Part shown: positions 31,650-34,381 of the stretch, in pieces
Layout: every line of letters begins with the position of its first letter
How positions within the stretch are numbered: position 1 is the first letter of the stretch
Source of the DNA: JAHFKM01 sp035655455
GTDB lineage: Archaea > Nanobdellota > Nanobdellia > SCGC-AAA011-G17 > GW2011-AR18
Reading direction: 5' to 3'
DNA length: 34,381 bases
NCBI GenBank assembly: GCA_035655455.1
Contig: DASRUL010000016.1
Location: 1 to 34,381, forward strand
Notes under the pieces: model-generated
Told to the model about the DNA's origin: nothing
What the model saw: only the letters and a program-made list of their open reading frames with translations
The model's database searches: none
Made by a program: the position numbers and the translations under genes

Positions 31650-31693
31650 GTGCGAAACTTAAGGTCAGCGCTTAAAAAAGCGCAGGATGAGAG
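31650..31693 (+). other. Predicted canonical intron at tRNA-Leu 37/38 (44 nt)
   Basis: Outer helix is the anticodon stem CAGGA/TCCTG, central helix CTCA (31644-31647)/TGAG (31688-31691), bulges GAG (31648-31650) and AGA (31692-31694): a textbook bulge-helix-bulge. The intron body contains the hairpin GCGCTT-AAAA-AAGCGC. Splicing restores the loop CTCAGAA. Confidence 0.85.
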
Positions 31694-31844
31694 ATCCTGT
31701 GACTTAGTGTCTTCGCAGGTTCGAATCCTGCCCCCCGCACTTACTTTTCAAAAGTTACTTTCCTCAAATATTTTCTTATGCTTTACCCCATACTTTTCTT
31801 CCAATCTTTCATCTTTCTCTCTCTAAAGTTTATATACCCTTCTA

Positions 31845-32228
31845 CTACAACTTAGAACAGTCAATATATTGAATGTTTTGGCCTTTGATTTTATTCATCC
31901 ACTCAGCTTTTATAATAATCGCTTCCGCAAGTTTTTTCAAATCTATTCTTGAAAGGGCAAAATTATTCTTTTGGTCAATTAACACCAAGACTCGCACCTC
32001 AGCGGAGCCAATAGATTTAATAAATTTTTTATCTTCAGTAATAATAATCCTGCTAACTCCCAAGTCTTTCTTTTGCTCTTCGATACGTTTTACAATCTCC
32101 TCATCCTCCGTATCAATACTTAATCCAATCTCAACATCTTGCGGAAGAAATGCGCTATGTCCAACTGTTCTTAGTATATTTTGCAATGGAGTTAAATTGT
32201 GCTCAAGAAAAAAATAAAGAAGCTTCAT
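31845..32228 (-). CDS. DUF5615/PIN-like putative toxin
   Basis: 127 residues. MKLLYFFLEHNLTPLQNIL, VGHSA, and IIITEDKKFIKS follow the order of DUF5615 PIN-like proteins (N-terminal acidic residue, GH, and a TxD strand end). The usual N-terminal LLFDENL is FFLEHNL, so the first catalytic aspartate is replaced by Glu or lost. It follows the DUF433 gene by 3 nt in antitoxin-toxin order. Family membership is moderate; nuclease activity is doubtful. Confidence 0.6.
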   Translation of the reverse strand: MKLLYFFLEHNLTPLQNILRTVGHSAFLPQDVEIGLSIDTEDEEIVKRIEEQKKDLGVSRIIITEDKKFIKSIGSAEVRVLVLIDQKNNFALSRIDLKKLAEAIIIKAEWMNKIKGQNIQYIDCSKL

Positions 32229-32231
32229 CTT

Positions 32232-32612
32232 TCATATATTTTTGGGTAACGTGTGCCCATAACATTCATAAAAATCTTGCGCAACCTTCCCCCTCTCCAG
32301 CAATAGAAAAGCGTACGCCACATCAATTGATTTTTGGGCTATCACCCCACCGTACGACTTTCTCTCAAACCCTTTTCTAGGATGCAACGAGACTGTTTCC
32401 GTGATGATATCACACACAGCAATCCTCGTTCCTTTAATACAAGCGTACCCTCCCCTTCTCACAGGATCGATAGAAATAGACTCACTCACTAGCTTTTCCA
32501 AATCTCTCCTATCGGGTTTTCCTTCTGCTAAAAACAGCATCGGATTCTCACAATACTTCTCTATCATCCTCACAAGATGATTCTTAATAGTTGGTGTATT
32601 CTCTTGATCCAT
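32232..32612 (-). CDS. DUF433 domain protein (putative antitoxin)
   Basis: 126 residues. SISIDPVRRGGYACIKGTR and IAVCDIITETV match the DUF433 core (xxxDPxxxGGxPxIKGTRI), with the C-terminal SIDVAYAFLLLERGKVAQDFY corresponding to the final helices. A ~45-residue N-terminal extension precedes the domain. DUF433 proteins pair with DUF5615/PIN-like proteins as putative type II toxin-antitoxin modules and may bind DNA through a helix-turn-helix-like fold. It is first of the pair. Confidence 0.75.
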   Translation of the reverse strand: MDQENTPTIKNHLVRMIEKYCENPMLFLAEGKPDRRDLEKLVSESISIDPVRRGGYACIKGTRIAVCDIITETVSLHPRKGFERKSYGGVIAQKSIDVAYAFLLLERGKVAQDFYECYGHTLPKNI

Positions 32613-32670
32613 GCCTTTCTATAGATTGGAAATTATTTAAATCTTCCTCCTATTATCATCCAAATAAATC

Positions 32671-32934
32671 TTAATCTTTCACACCCGCTTCCTTTCTTTC
32701 CTGCGCCAACACTCTTGCCACAAGATTATCATTCTCAGTACACCACTCAATAGACTGTCTTATTTCTTCTATAGGTAAGTCTCTGCTTTTAGCTATATGA
32801 TTAATATCTCTCCCTTCAACATTATAATCCAAACAATAAATATGATCGGCCCTAACGTTCGCACTCATCAAATAAGGAATCTCAACTCCCTCCTTGAACT
32901 CTAACTGGCCATACTTTTTTTGTGGCATTTGCAT
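32671..32934 (-). CDS. Hypothetical protein, possible DUF433-related
   Basis: 87 residues. The first half, MQMPQKKYGQLEFKEGVEIP, is unlike anything I recognise. The second half (HIAKSRDLPIEEIRQSIEW, CTENDNLVARVLAQERKEAG) resembles the C-terminal helices of DUF433 proteins, where the chain predicts which position follows the start IA...L...V..AL. It may be another antitoxin-like protein beside the DUF433/PIN-like pair. There is no strong ribosome-binding site; an AT-rich TATA-like stretch lies near 32949-32962. Confidence 0.55.
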   Translation of the reverse strand: MQMPQKKYGQLEFKEGVEIPYLMSANVRADHIYCLDYNVEGRDINHIAKSRDLPIEEIRQSIEWCTENDNLVARVLAQERKEAGVKD

Positions 32935-32974
32935 ACATCTAAAGCTGACTTAAAACCTTAAACAGTTTCCGCTT

Positions 32975-33120
32975 AGAAGGCCCAATGGAAGGCGGTTTAC
33001 TTAGGTTTGAGTTCAGCGATTTTTTGTCAAATGAATGAATTTTCATCTAAAAAATCCTTAGGCGCTTCCTGAATAAAGAGCTATTCTCCTAAAACAATTG
33101 AACTTTCTCTTGGGCCTTCT
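32975..33120 (+). ncRNA. Candidate structured RNA (146 nt), class unknown
   Basis: AGAAGGCCCAA (32975-32985) pairs perfectly with TTGGGCCTTCT (33110-33120), an 11-bp closing helix. Inside lies a second strong stem, GATTTTTT with AAAAAATC, capped by ATGAA/TTCAT around a 6-nt loop. CTTAAAACCTTAAAC about 25 nt upstream of 32975 would act as a TATA box for a transcript starting at the closing helix. No long ORF. It could instead be a MITE-like element with 11-bp terminal inverted repeats, but I see no target duplication. Strand follows the promoter and is tentative. Confidence 0.4.
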
Positions 33121-33165
33121 TTACGAAAATCTTTAAAAAGCCATTAAAAACCAACTCTTCACTGC

Positions 33166-33238
33166 GCCTCCGTAGCTCAGCGGTAGTAGCACTTCCATGG
33201 TAAGGAAGAGGTCGTGAGTTCAAATCTCACCGGAGGCT
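33166..33238 (+). tRNA. trnT: tRNA-Thr(GGT)
   Basis: 73 nt, no intron. Acceptor GCCTCCG/CGGAGGC, anticodon arm CTTCC-ATGGTAA-GGAAG with anticodon GGT (33199-33201), T arm GTGAG-TTCAAAT-CTCAC, discriminator T, no encoded CCA. A TATA-like CTTTAAAAAGCC near 33131-33142 is at the right distance. Compared with the CGT isoacceptor at 26037 it shows what that gene's uninterrupted D arm should look like. Confidence 0.95.
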
Positions 33239-33239
33239 T

Positions 33240-34379
33240 TCAAGAATTAAAGGACAGATACTCTCCTCTCTTATAGCATCCTTCACTCTTTATTTTTATT
33301 CCACTTTCTTTCGTCACCTTTCCAATAACTTTCGCTTCAATTCCTCTGCTTTCTGCAACCTTTATCACATCTTCTGGCTCACCTGTTACAATAATCATCC
33401 CTTGTCCCATGTTCCATGTTCTGTATGCTTCCTCATCAGAAACATTTCCCAGCCTCTGACAATAAAGCATCAGCGGATTAGGCGCAAAAGCATCTTCAAT
33501 AACAGCGCCTAAACTTGCAGGCTTTAAGGCTCTTCCCAACTTTTCAGGAATACCACCACCAGTAATATGCGCTATGCCATGAACCTTCGCTTTAGCCTCA
33601 CCATCGTACCCACCTGTCATCTCAACAACAGCGCCAGCATAAATCTTGGAAGGACGCAAGAGCGCTTCTCCAACCCTTATGTCATGCTCAATCCACTTTC
33701 TCTGCCATTCATTCCCTAACTCTTTAGCTAAAACACGTCTCGCAAGAGAAATGCCATTTGACCTAAATCCTTCCTCCCTTAACCCCATAAGATAATCACC
33801 TTCTTGAACTTCATGTCCAGTGAGCATTCTTTCCCTTCTCGCAAACCACAACACTGCCCCACCCCAATTATAATTAAAATTACCAAAACCACACACTCTT
33901 GAACCAAGCTCAGCCGTTTCTCCATTCACCACAGCAACATTCGCTTCTCTCGCCGCATCAATATATCCTCTCGCCAGCTCTTTCACTTCTTTCATAAACG
34001 GTTGTCTATTCTCATCTTTGAGAGCATTCACATCTAAGATAGACCCGACTAAGACTGGCTCTCCGCCACGGACAACCGCGTCATCACACACCATCGCGAA
34101 CAGATCATACGCAATCGTCGCATGATCTTGCATTCGCTCAGCGACTTCGATCTTCGTGCCAACGCCATCAAAATTCATATTCACTAACGTTCCTGCTGGC
34201 AAATTTGACACATCAATCGCTCTTACTCCACTAAAATCATCAAAAGGAACAATCACCTCTCCAAGCCTTCCCTTTCTATTTTTCCATGTCATTTTCGCAG
34301 CATGATAAAGAATCTTCGAAACCTCATTTCCTAAATCACGATCAACACCTGCATCAGCATACGTTAGTTGTTTTTTCAT
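33240..34379 (-). CDS. purM: Phosphoribosylformylglycinamidine cyclo-ligase (AIR synthetase)
   Basis: 379 residues, complete, starting 3 nt from the window edge. It makes aminoimidazole ribonucleotide in purine synthesis. LTYADAGVD at the N-terminus, FDGVGTK (ATP/phosphate loop), NGETAELG, the glycine-rich HGIAHITGGGIPE and MGQGM are the PurM signature in order. It is convergent with tRNA-Thr(GGT), the stop codon lying 1 nt beyond the tRNA. Its promoter is outside the window. Confidence 0.96.
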   Translation of the reverse strand: MKKQLTYADAGVDRDLGNEVSKILYHAAKMTWKNRKGRLGEVIVPFDDFSGVRAIDVSNLPAGTLVNMNFDGVGTKIEVAERMQDHATIAYDLFAMVCDDAVVRGGEPVLVGSILDVNALKDENRQPFMKEVKELARGYIDAAREANVAVVNGETAELGSRVCGFGNFNYNWGGAVLWFARRERMLTGHEVQEGDYLMGLREEGFRSNGISLARRVLAKELGNEWQRKWIEHDIRVGEALLRPSKIYAGAVVEMTGGYDGEAKAKVHGIAHITGGGIPEKLGRALKPASLGAVIEDAFAPNPLMLYCQRLGNVSDEEAYRTWNMGQGMIIVTGEPEDVIKVAESRGIEAKVIGKVTKESGIKIKSEGCYKRGEYLSFNS

Positions 34380-34381
34380 TT

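Larger units (their letters stand above)
31580..31739 (+). tRNA. trnL: tRNA-Leu(CAG) with two predicted introns
   Basis: Acceptor GCGGGGG/CCCCCGC, T arm GCAGG-TTCGAAT-CCTGC, long variable arm with a GAC/GTC stem, and anticodon stem CAGGA/TCCTG with loop CTCAGAA after splicing, anticodon CAG (31646-31648). The gene spans 160 nt; taking out 31588-31617 and 31650-31693 gives an 86-nt leucine tRNA with D stem GCA/TGC. Its 5' end overlaps the homing endonuclease ORF. No separate promoter is visible, so it may depend on the endonuclease transcript. Confidence 0.9.

Noticed and set aside
1..34381. CRISPR arrays, rRNA genes, integrases or full-length transposases
   Set aside because: No regularly spaced direct repeats, no rRNA-like sequence, and no recombinase or transposase motifs seen on either strand.

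Overview
The window is archaeal and most likely from a DPANN lineage (Woesearchaeota/Pacearchaeota-like; this placement is inference). The evidence is the set of archaeal ribosomal proteins (S6e, L24e, S28e, L7Ae), aIF5B, ABCE1, deoxyhypusine synthase, family B DNA polymerase and SecD/SecF. TATA boxes lie about 20-30 nt before many start codons, implying mostly leaderless transcripts. The tRNA genes carry bulge-helix-bulge introns. Several genes are of bacterial type: LemA, HtpX, an RsuA-like pseudouridine synthase, cyclopropane-fatty-acid synthase and a large dCTP deaminase.

Layout. 1-3.95 kb: translation genes on the minus strand (L7Ae-S28e-L24e, then aIF5B-S6e), interrupted by three tiny plus-strand genes, two of them tandem paralogues with the same leader. 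3.95-9.6 kb: secF-secD, a small kinase-like protein, lemA and htpX, with two copies of a 130-bp MITE-like element. Both copies have terminal inverted repeats and target duplications, and both sit just upstream of a TATA box. 9.6-12.6 kb: two paralogous small lipoproteins driven by an identical 30-nt upstream block, with HD hydrolase and Nudix genes between them, then a hypothetical protein and deoxyhypusine synthase. 12.6-22.7 kb, minus strand: ASCH protein and cyclopropane synthase, then a deoxynucleotide block (bacterial-type dCTP deaminase, dUTPase-like protein, C39-like protein, MtrA-like/thymidylate synthase fusion, B12-dependent ribonucleotide reductase, thioredoxin). The thioredoxin is split by a 497-residue intein directly before the first cysteine of its CGPC active site. 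22.8-26.1 kb: ABCE1, a lone receiver domain, an RsuA-type enzyme, a zinc-ribbon miniprotein and a tRNA-Thr with a D-loop intron. 26.3-30.9 kb: membrane proteins, PolB and MutY. 31-34.4 kb: a LAGLIDADG endonuclease gene whose stop codon lies inside a two-intron tRNA-Leu, a DUF433/PIN-like pair, a candidate structured RNA, tRNA-Thr(GGT) and purM.

How the genes fit together. The 14-22.7 kb block can be read as one pathway. Ribonucleotide reductase makes dNTPs, with thioredoxin as the probable electron donor. The large deaminase makes dUTP, the small dUTPase-like protein makes dUMP, and the thymidylate synthase makes dTMP. The selfish or mobile elements (intein, homing endonuclease, tRNA introns, MITEs) are unusually dense and are the most interesting part of the window.
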